Assembly (NCBI RefSeq): GCF_014217835.1
Contig: NZ_CP055263.1
Coordinates: 5,700,083-5,764,082, forward strand
Direction of reading: 5' to 3'
DNA from: Metabacillus sp. KUDC1714
GTDB taxonomy: Bacteria > Bacillota > Bacilli > Bacillales > Bacillaceae
DNA length: 64,000 nucleotides
Shown: piece by piece, positions 58,015 to 64,000 of the stretch
Layout: the number at the start of each line of letters is the position of its first letter
Numbering within the stretch: position 1 is the first letter of the stretch
Made by a program: the position numbers and the translations under genes
Notes under the pieces: model-generated
What the model saw: only the letters and a program-made list of their open reading frames with translations
Database searches by the model: none
What the model was told of the DNA's origin: nothing

Positions 58015-59091
58015 TCACCCCCCTAGCTTTTTTTTATGATTTTGAATGGTAAGAAAAATAAATAAAATTATTAATTGCATCGTTAAAACAATTAATGAGA
58101 TTGGCATAAAAATTGTATAAACAAGTTCATAAAATGTCTGTTGATCTATTCGATATAAACATCCGATTATTAGTACACTATAACTAAAAAAAACTGTATA
58201 TTTTTTCTGTTTTTTTCTTGTAAGCAAGTGGCTTGCTAATAAAACATATAAACTTGTTCTTAATACTCCTCCTGCTAACCATTGATAAATAGCGAATAAG
58301 TCTACATGTGAAAAGTAATTTCCTATTGTTAATATTCGCCACTGTTCAAAGGCTGGATAGCGATATTGTGATGCTTGGGTAGGGCCGAATTCAGTAATTG
58401 CACCTATTGTTGGTCCAAGCATCAAACCTAAAATAATCCCTCCTATGAGAAATAGTTTTTTAATCGTAATTGATTGTTTGTCAACATGAGGAAAAATTAA
58501 AAGAATGAATAGTTCTACTAACGGTAGCATTGTGTAGATTAATCCATTAAGAATTGGCATATATCCATCTTCTAGCATGGGAAAAAGTAATTCATAGTTT
58601 TTATTTTTTATATTTGCTGTCATTACAAAGATCCCTAGTACTACTACCAACGGTAATAAAACTCCACTTAAGATTGCTAAAGATTGGGTTCCCGACTGTG
58701 TTCCAATAAAGCATATAAATAAAAAGACAATTACAATGACTGTATAATTAATATCTGGTATGTATGATATATGACTCCATATTGTAATATCTTTGCATGT
58801 TACATAAGCTGATAAAAGCAAATATAAAACAAACGGCCCTACAAGCAAATAATAGCGCAGCGGAGATAAGTTCTCCTTCCATTCAGATACATTTATTATT
58901 GCAGAGAGCTTAACTAACTTTCCTAAAAAAAATATCCATAGAATCACTGGCACTACTGTTGCAATAATAGCTAGCCATGAATCCCGACCAGATATAGATA
59001 ATAATGCTGGGATCGTTTGTACGTGTGCAAATAATCCAATCGATAGCATTATCATAAACACCACTAATGGAAATTTAATTGGACCCATCAT
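58015..59091 (-). CDS. Germinant receptor B subunit (GerB family permease)
   Basis: An integral membrane protein of 358 residues with about ten helices, of the spore germination branch of the amino acid permease superfamily. It is thought to bind the germinant (amino acid or sugar). Here it is first in the operon (B-A-C order). The promoter, expected to be SigG-dependent, lies in the 160-base divergent space to the CDGSH gene, but I could not place it. Confidence 0.92.
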   Translation of the reverse strand: MMGPIKFPLVVFMIMLSIGLFAHVQTIPALLSISGRDSWLAIIATVVPVILWIFFLGKLVKLSAIINVSEWKENLSPLRYYLLVGPFVLYLLLSAYVTCKDITIWSHISYIPDINYTVIVIVFLFICFIGTQSGTQSLAILSGVLLPLVVVLGIFVMTANIKNKNYELLFPMLEDGYMPILNGLIYTMLPLVELFILLIFPHVDKQSITIKKLFLIGGIILGLMLGPTIGAITEFGPTQASQYRYPAFEQWRILTIGNYFSHVDLFAIYQWLAGGVLRTSLYVLLASHLLTRKKQKKYTVFFSYSVLIIGCLYRIDQQTFYELVYTIFMPISLIVLTMQLIILFIFLTIQNHKKKLGG

Positions 59092-59263
59092 GTATCACCG
59101 ACTTTCAACTATATTGTCCTCTTTAGTAAATATTTCTATTCATATTTAAAAAGGGTAGTCTATAGTTTTTCTATCTTTAGATACAATCATAGTTGTTACA
59201 AGTATAATTTGTTGTTCCGAGGGGATAATAGATTAGAAGATTACATATAGGATGGTGTTAGAA

Positions 59264-59476
59264 GTGTCTAACGTACAGATCAAAGTTATGGATAATGGTC
59301 CTTTGCGGATATCAGGAGAAGTAGAACTGATTGATGTTGATGGGAACAAATTTACGACAAAAGAGATTTTTTCTTTATGCCGCTGTGGACGTTCTTCGAA
59401 AATGCCATTTTGTGATGCGTCTCATAAAGGGAATTTTGATTCTTGTGTTCGTGCCGAAAAAGTCTTAGGTGAATAA
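59264..59476 (+). CDS. CDGSH-type iron-sulfur domain protein
   Basis: A small protein of about 70 residues with CRCGRSSKMPFCDASH, the Cys-x-Cys...Cys...His [2Fe-2S] ligand set, where the canonical CDGSH is CDASH. Such proteins carry or sense redox-active clusters. The open frame begins at an ATG at 59252; GGATGGTG six bases before the GTG at 59264 makes that the likelier start. It is divergent from the germination operon and has no evident partner. Confidence 0.87.
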   Translation: MSNVQIKVMDNGPLRISGEVELIDVDGNKFTTKEIFSLCRCGRSSKMPFCDASHKGNFDSCVRAEKVLGE

Positions 59477-59532
59477 TTAAGAAAGTTAGGAGGATGAGAT
59501 TGTATGTTTCATCCTTCTACTCGTTTTTCTGC

Positions 59533-59865
59533 TTATTTTTGCTTCACATCAACAATCGCTTCAAGTGATAGCTTTTGGCGGTGGCCACTTTGTTCATCGA
59601 CAATTTGAAGCGTATGTTGAATTGGATCGATATAATGAACATAGCCCGTGCATGTATGATGAAAATGATCTTGATAATATGTGAAAACTAGCTCAGCGTG
59701 CTCTTCCATTGCTAGGCAAATTGTTTCATTAAATTGTTCAAGCTGTTGCTCATCAAGCTCAGGCTTTTCTTGATAGGAATCAGCCTCTGACCAATCTCTT
59801 AGTAGCTTTACATGCTCAGGTAGCATCATTGATGTCCATTTTATATTCCCTCTGTCTCGTATCAT
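59533..59865 (-). CDS. YolD-like protein
   Basis: A protein of about 110 residues with the YolD signature: DRGNIKWTSMMLPEHVKLLRD at the N-terminus (here over 20 in sum, split as DRGNIKWTS and MMLPEHVKLL) and a C-terminal barrel-like part GYVHYIDPIQHTLQIVD. YolD proteins accompany Y-family polymerases in Bacillus (YqjX beside YqjW) and are thought to be partners, in the manner of UmuD. GAGGATGGTG precedes the ATG at 59865. The hydrolase gene ends 21 bases upstream. Confidence 0.87.
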   Translation of the reverse strand: MIRDRGNIKWTSMMLPEHVKLLRDWSEADSYQEKPELDEQQLEQFNETICLAMEEHAELVFTYYQDHFHHTCTGYVHYIDPIQHTLQIVDEQSGHRQKLSLEAIVDVKQK

Positions 59866-59886
59866 GTCATTCACCATCCTCAACAA

Positions 59887-60552
59887 TTATCCACTTTGAA
59901 ATTCATTCGGATAGCCTAAGTGAAATAATGTATATGCAATCTCTTGATATCCAAGGTCATTTGGATGAATATCATCTCGTCTTGACAATAACTCACCCTG
60001 TCTCCCTTTAAAAACAGTGTAAATATCAGCAACGAAAATTGTTGAGCCATTACCAAGGCTATTTAAATGGCGATTAAATAACCGCACCCATTTATCTGCA
60101 AGTGGAATTTGTGGTAGCGGGTTATAAAGATTGAGAAGGTAAATCCTATAAGGCACACCACATTCTTTTTTCAGTTCATGTATTGTGCGCATGATTTTTA
60201 CCATATTGCTATGGCATTCTTTTACTGATTGATTAAGCTCCGTTACATCACCTGTTTCAGCAAGATCCTTACTTGCATTGATTAAATCGTTTCCTCCGGC
60301 GGAAATAGTGATGATGTTGGCACGCTTAATTTTCTCGTGTAGATCTGGGCGTTCTACAATCGTAAGTACTGCACCTGTCTCAATGCCAGATTCTGCATAT
60401 ATATCAGCAACTACATGCTTGTTTAGCTCTTTTTCTGTCAGCCTGACATAACGTGCTACAAAACCAGGTGCTAAAAATGATGCACCTACTCCAACCGTTA
60501 GAGAATCTCCTAAAGCAACATATGTTAAACATTGCTGTTGTTTAACTGCCAT
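59887..60552 (-). CDS. GDSL/SGNH-family hydrolase
   Basis: A 221-residue SGNH hydrolase with all four blocks: GDSLTVG (nucleophile S17), an oxyanion Gly, GGND near 86-89, and DDIHPND with the Asp/His near 199-202. It has no signal peptide, so it is probably cytoplasmic. The ester substrate is unknown. AGGAGG precedes the ATG. It lies between the Y-family polymerase gene and its expected YolD partner, 206 bases after the former and 21 bases before the latter. Confidence 0.9.
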   Translation of the reverse strand: MAVKQQQCLTYVALGDSLTVGVGASFLAPGFVARYVRLTEKELNKHVVADIYAESGIETGAVLTIVERPDLHEKIKRANIITISAGGNDLINASKDLAETGDVTELNQSVKECHSNMVKIMRTIHELKKECGVPYRIYLLNLYNPLPQIPLADKWVRLFNRHLNSLGNGSTIFVADIYTVFKGRQGELLSRRDDIHPNDLGYQEIAYTLFHLGYPNEFQSG

Positions 60553-60570
60553 GCTACGTCCTCCTAAGAA

Positions 60571-60689
60571 AAGCTCAGGGCGCCTTGTTCAGCCTTGAAC
60601 AATAAGACGCAAGTGAATAGAAGACATTCTTTGTCTGCTATTCACCTGTGGCTTAGACCCAAGAGGGGCTAGGCGCTGGAGCTAGACAC
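60571..60689 (+). repeat. Dispersed intergenic repeat, full-length copy (about 119 bp)
   Basis: It starts near AGGGCGCCTTGTTCAGCC and ends AGGGGCTAGGCGCTGGAGCT at about 60664-60683. It matches the minus strand of 46831-46951 at both ends. It fills most of the gap between the polymerase and the GDSL gene. Confidence 0.75.
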
Positions 60690-60758
60690 CAAAATAAAAT
60701 CCTTATACACTATTCTTCATTGGAGTGAATCGTAGCTTTTCCATTTGAAATGGGCTTG

Positions 60759-62021
60759 TTATGCTTTATGTCCACCTACAAGTTTGGCACGATGCTTCGC
60801 TGTTCCGGCTGGAGTGTACGACACAGCACGTAAAATTGCATCTGAACCATATTTATGGCGAATTGAATCCATTACATAGCCAAGTGTTCGCTGCTTCGAA
60901 CGATTTTGGCGAAACAAGTCAAGCTGCATCACGCAATCGTCTTCTATATTTGATAAAGTAATCGATATTTGCCGCACCGTTTTATTTGCGTAAAACTTGT
61001 CAAACAGCTGCAAACATATTTCATAAATATCCATTGTAATATTTGTCGGCTGATCAATTGTTTTAGATCGATGAAAACCACCGCCAAATTCATCACGGCT
61101 ATAGCCAATTCCAAGACTAATCGTTCTTCCGACCTTATTGTGCTGCCGTGCTCTGCGGGCAACTTCCTCACTTATTTCTAAAATGACATGCTTAACTTCC
61201 TCGGGATCTGGGTAATCACGAAGCAAAATCTGACTTTTCCCAAAACTAATTTGTCCCTGCATGATCGGTGCCCCGACTGCTGATAAATCCACTCCCCATG
61301 CGTGATAGTATAGTTGGTTACCCATAACTCCAAATTTTTTCTCGAGAAGCTCAAGAGGGTAATTGGCTAGCTGTCCGACATTGAAAATCCCCATCCGATT
61401 TAATGTTTTTTGCACCTTTGAACCGATCCCCCACATTTTGCTTAACGGCTCAATCTTCCACAGCTTTTCCTTTACATCATCATACGTCCACTCTGCTATA
61501 CCTGTTTTTTTCGCATCGATGTCTAAGCATACTTTTGAAAGAAGCATGTTAGGTCCAATGCCAATTGCACTAGGGAGACCAAACTCACACTTCATGTCAT
61601 CACGAATTTTATCGGCAATCGTTTGGGCATCACCCCAAATATGCTCTACCCCATCCACTTCAATAAAGCTTTCGTCCACACTATAGGTATGAATTGCCTC
61701 CTTTGGCACATAGCGATGAAGTAATTTTGTTATTTCTGTTGACATCCGAATATAGGTACCCATCTTCGGATTAACAATTTTAATCCGCGGGTCCTTTGGA
61801 ACTTCAAATAATCTCGCCCCCGTTTTAATGCCAAATTCCTTTTTCATTTGCGGAGAAGCTGCCAGTACAATACTCCCTTGGCGCTCAGTATCACCAACAA
61901 CGACCAAATAACATGTTAGGGGATCTAAACCAAGTAAAACCGCAGCACAGCTTGCATAAAAGCTTTTCATATCAATACAAAGGATTTTTCGTTTTGGTAA
62001 CTGACCGTAGTCTTCAATCAT
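60759..62021 (-). CDS. Y-family DNA polymerase (UmuC/PolY2 type)
   Basis: A translesion polymerase of 420 residues: catalytic IDMKSFYASC (D17) and YSVDESFIEVDG with the second acidic pair, then an HhH segment (WGIGSKVQKTLNRMG) and a little-finger domain (about 240-355). It resembles B. subtilis YqjW (PolY2) rather than the short DinB type. The open frame starts at a TTG at 62036, but GGAGG eight bases before the ATG at 62021 supports that start. Two LexA-like boxes lie immediately upstream, so SOS induction is expected. Confidence 0.92.
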   Translation of the reverse strand: MIEDYGQLPKRKILCIDMKSFYASCAAVLLGLDPLTCYLVVVGDTERQGSIVLAASPQMKKEFGIKTGARLFEVPKDPRIKIVNPKMGTYIRMSTEITKLLHRYVPKEAIHTYSVDESFIEVDGVEHIWGDAQTIADKIRDDMKCEFGLPSAIGIGPNMLLSKVCLDIDAKKTGIAEWTYDDVKEKLWKIEPLSKMWGIGSKVQKTLNRMGIFNVGQLANYPLELLEKKFGVMGNQLYYHAWGVDLSAVGAPIMQGQISFGKSQILLRDYPDPEEVKHVILEISEEVARRARQHNKVGRTISLGIGYSRDEFGGGFHRSKTIDQPTNITMDIYEICLQLFDKFYANKTVRQISITLSNIEDDCVMQLDLFRQNRSKQRTLGYVMDSIRHKYGSDAILRAVSYTPAGTAKHRAKLVGGHKA

Positions 62022-62038
62022 GACCGCTTCCTCCAAAC

Positions 62039-62052
62039 GGAATGTATGTTCG
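62039..62052 (-). promoter_or_regulatory. LexA (SOS) box upstream of the polymerase gene
   Basis: On the minus strand CGAACATACATTCC matches the Bacillus LexA consensus CGAACRNRYGTTYC at 13 of 14 positions. It lies just downstream of a TATAAT at 62063-62058. Confidence 0.8.
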
Positions 62053-62077
62053 TATTTATTATATTCTTTATCTTAAG

Positions 62078-62091
62078 CGAATATACGTTCT
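62078..62091 (+). promoter_or_regulatory. Second LexA (SOS) box in the divergent promoter region
   Basis: CGAATATACGTTCT matches the Bacillus LexA consensus at 12 of 14 positions. It overlaps the -35 region expected for the polymerase promoter and faces yqzH. Confidence 0.65.
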
Positions 62092-62179
62092 ATTTCAATG
62101 GAAGTTTTCACCATCAGGGATGAAAATTCCGTCGAAAAAAGACAACGAAAAAAGTATACTAGCAATAGCGAGGTGGAAA

Positions 62180-62374
62180 ATGGAGAACGAATTTTTATTA
62201 AAAATGCTCAAGAATAGCTTTTTACAATATGGCCGAGATCTTGATATAGATCCGCTTTCGAAAGATGATTCCTTACAACTAATTGAAAAGATTACAAACG
62301 AAAAAGATAAGGACACAGAGTGGTACGAGGTTGTGGAAGATGTTGTATACTCGTATTTAACAAACCAGGAATAA
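62180..62374 (+). CDS. yqzH: YqzH-like small protein
   Basis: A 64-residue acidic soluble protein with LLKMLKNSFLQYGRDLDIDP and EWYEVVEDVVYSYLTNQ, resembling YqzH, which lies beside yqjW in B. subtilis. The open frame extends to 62042 across the LexA boxes, but GAGGTG just before the ATG at 62180 fixes the start. Divergent from the polymerase gene and possibly under the same SOS control. The function is unknown. Confidence 0.78.
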   Translation: MENEFLLKMLKNSFLQYGRDLDIDPLSKDDSLQLIEKITNEKDKDTEWYEVVEDVVYSYLTNQE

Positions 62375-62460
62375 AGACAAAAGCGCTGGAGTTGGATGTG
62401 TTGGATGTCGAGTGATTATCCAAGTACAGGAAATGTATGTACAGTAGGATTTATAAAGAA

Positions 62461-62496
62461 AAAGGTAAGCACCAAAAATATCAGTGCTTACCTTTT
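62461..62496. terminator. Bidirectional terminator between yqzH and the TPR gene
   Basis: AAAGGTAAGCAC pairs exactly with GTGCTTACCTTT across an 11-base loop, with A/T tracts on both sides. Confidence 0.9.
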
Positions 62497-62502
62497 TCTA
62501 TT

Positions 62503-64000
62503 TTACACACTCATTGGAAAGTAACCTGTCCTTTTTAAAGGAAGCATTTCCTTGTCAGCTTCCGCTAATTCAATAAAGTACCCATCGTCATCTAATGCAA
62601 AAACATGCTCTAATTGCTGTGCAGCCTCTCTCATCCTACCGAGAGCAACGAGAAAACAAGCGCGATTATAGAGACAGAACAGGTCATCTGGATTTAATTC
62701 AATTGCCTTATTAATTGCGGCTAAGGCTTGATCTGTCTGTCCTTGACGATGAAAAATTAGGCCAAGCTGATTGTAGTTGTCTTCATTATTTGGTTCTAAT
62801 TCAATTGCTGCCTTACTCGCTTTCTCAGCGTCTAGAAACTTCTCCATTTGGAGGTATAATCTAGCAAGATTATAATAGCCCTTATCAATTGTAGGCTCAA
62901 TCAATAAACAACGATGATACATCACTTCCGCTTCTAGTAGATCCTCTCGTTCAAATAAAACGTAAGCTAGTAAATTCATATATTCTGGATCCTCGTGTTC
63001 AGTTAAACAGAATTCAAGCAATTCTTTCGCCTTAGTCAAATAACGGTATTGCTTAGAGAGTTTCACATTTGCCATTTCTTCAACATATAAAGCCGCAAGA
63101 CGATAGGCTATGTCGACATTTGCGTTATGAGAATATGCCTTCTCTAACACCTTTACCGCATCACTTGAAAGATCAGCTTGAACGTAAAAATCGGCAAGCC
63201 ACATCACAGCCCTAACATTTTTACGATCTAATTTAATTGCTGTCTCATAAAAACCAATGATAACCCCGGCATGAGCAGTTATCTTCGTAAAATTTGTTAA
63301 CCTTTTAAAGAATCCCTTCAGTTCACTTAACTGTTCAGGGGAATTCCCTTCTTGAGAAGCCACTTTTTCATAAGCAGCAGCGGTAAACATAAAAGCAAGA
63401 CTTCTTTCAGCCTTTTCAAGCTTTAACTTATTATAATAACTTTCTAGCTTTAAAACAGAGCGAGTATTGCCTGCAACCTCAACCAATAACTTGTAAAGAT
63501 CACGATCATCTACATGCTCTTCAATGAGTAATAATAAAGCAGCCTTAGCTTGCTTATTATTTCCTTGTTTCATCCAAAGTTTTGCTCGATGATACAAGAG
63601 CTGTGGCTGATGTGGGCTAGTTAATAACGCTTCATTTAAGTATTCTTCCTCTTTTTCAAGATCACCAAGCTTCCCATACACATACGCAATGGAATCAAGA
63701 ATAAACACTTTATCGTGTTTCCTCATTAATCCATTTAGAAAGTCAAGAAGCTTTTCAAGATCTACTTTATGATCAATAACACCAACTAAATCTTCTACCT
63801 TTACCCCAAAAGGATTTGAATAAAAGGCTTTCAGTAAATAGTTCCTTTCACTAGCTCTATCCTCCAGGATAGAGGCAATGGATGCAAGGTCTAATAACGC
63901 CTGTTCATGTGATGGATCAAGCGTAAGGACCTTTTGATAGTAGGTTTCTGCCTCTTTGTAGTCTTCAAACTTTAACGCAATTTCTCCTAATTGATAATAT
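62503..64000 (-). CDS. TPR-repeat protein (5' end beyond the window)
   Basis: The frame has no stop up to the right edge, so about 499 residues are visible and the N-terminus is missing. An internal ATG at 63726 is not a likely start because TPR sequence continues upstream (YYQLGEIALKFEDYKEAETY, LTLDPSHEQALLDLASIAS). The region is built from about a dozen tetratricopeptide repeats, clearest at the C-terminus (YYNLARLYLQMEKFLDAEKA, AIELEPNNEDNYNQLGLIF, AIELNPDDLFCLYNRACFL). TPRs mediate protein-protein contacts; the partner is unknown. A terminator follows the stop. Confidence 0.9.
   Translation of the reverse strand, partial: YYQLGEIALKFEDYKEAETYYQKVLTLDPSHEQALLDLASIASILEDRASERNYLLKAFYSNPFGVKVEDLVGVIDHKVDLEKLLDFLNGLMRKHDKVFILDSIAYVYGKLGDLEKEEEYLNEALLTSPHQPQLLYHRAKLWMKQGNNKQAKAALLLLIEEHVDDRDLYKLLVEVAGNTRSVLKLESYYNKLKLEKAERSLAFMFTAAAYEKVASQEGNSPEQLSELKGFFKRLTNFTKITAHAGVIIGFYETAIKLDRKNVRAVMWLADFYVQADLSSDAVKVLEKAYSHNANVDIAYRLAALYVEEMANVKLSKQYRYLTKAKELLEFCLTEHEDPEYMNLLAYVLFEREDLLEAEVMYHRCLLIEPTIDKGYYNLARLYLQMEKFLDAEKASKAAIELEPNNEDNYNQLGLIFHRQGQTDQALAAINKAIELNPDDLFCLYNRACFLVALGRMREAAQQLEHVFALDDDGYFIELAEADKEMLPLKRTGYFPMSV

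Noticed and set aside
59092..59263. SigG promoter for the germination operon (GAATA and CAATATA on the minus strand)
   Set aside because: The boxes are about 20 bases apart and the -10 is imperfect; evidence is too weak to annotate.

Overview
This window looks like a piece of the chromosome of an endospore-forming, low-GC Gram-positive of the Bacillus group (Bacillaceae). The gene order, from memory, closely follows the Bacillus subtilis block ypbG-recQ-fer-ribU-serA-sigX-resABCDE-spmAB-dacB-scpAB-rib-ppiB-ypuA-lysA-spoVA-spoIIA-dacF-deoB-xerD-fur-spoIIM-nudF-yqkF-yqkB. Strong AGGAGG-type ribosome-binding sites, frequent TTG and GTG starts and many intrinsic terminators support this. Most genes lie on the minus strand. 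I saw no rRNA, tRNA, CRISPR array, prophage or complete insertion sequence.

Layout. 1-463: cut-off MerR/CarH-type (cobalamin-binding) regulator. 599-5988: ypbG, ypbF and the ypbB-recQ-ypbD-ypbE operon. 6263-9229: ferredoxin, riboflavin transporter ribU under an FMN riboswitch, serA. 9402-13821: secreted M23/LysM endopeptidase, sigX-rsiX with a recognisable autoregulatory promoter, a DUF523 gene and a cobalamin adenosyltransferase. 14047-20151: resA-resB-resC and resD-resE (cytochrome c maturation and redox/respiration control). 20247-25561: rluB, spore maturation genes spmA/spmB, dacB, ypuI, and scpB/scpA (chromosome condensation). 25768-29946: a 31-residue YjcZ-type peptide, a DUF309 gene, and a riboflavin operon (ribE-ribBA-ribH, ribT) under a second FMN riboswitch. 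This operon has no ribD. 30077-33146: ppiB, ypuA, lysA.

33426-41559 is the sporulation core: spoVAA-AB-AC-AD-AEb-AEa-AF (dipicolinic acid channel), spoIIAA-AB-sigF (forespore sigma factor switch) and dacF. 41960-46669: yqzK-xerD and deoB-punA-pdp (nucleoside salvage), with a sigma-A promoter and an inverted-repeat operator candidate ahead of deoB. 47146-52585: fur, spoIIM, a GNAT acetyltransferase, an EndoQ-like PHP nuclease, nudF, mciZ (sporulation FtsZ inhibitor), yqkF and yqkE. A small MITE-like element lies between nudF and mciZ.

52728-59091: small membrane and hydrophilic proteins, yqkD, a tandem-repeat island, yqkC, yqkB, and a germinant receptor operon in the uncommon order B-A-C. 59264-64000: CDGSH protein, YolD-like protein, GDSL hydrolase, SOS-type Y-family DNA polymerase with two LexA-like boxes facing divergent yqzH, and a TPR protein cut by the right edge.

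The content is mostly conserved core. The less ordinary parts are the missing ribD, the MITE next to mciZ, two families of intergenic repeats, the deoB operator, the germination operon order, and the SOS locus with an intervening hydrolase. I did not find a convincing wholly new system.
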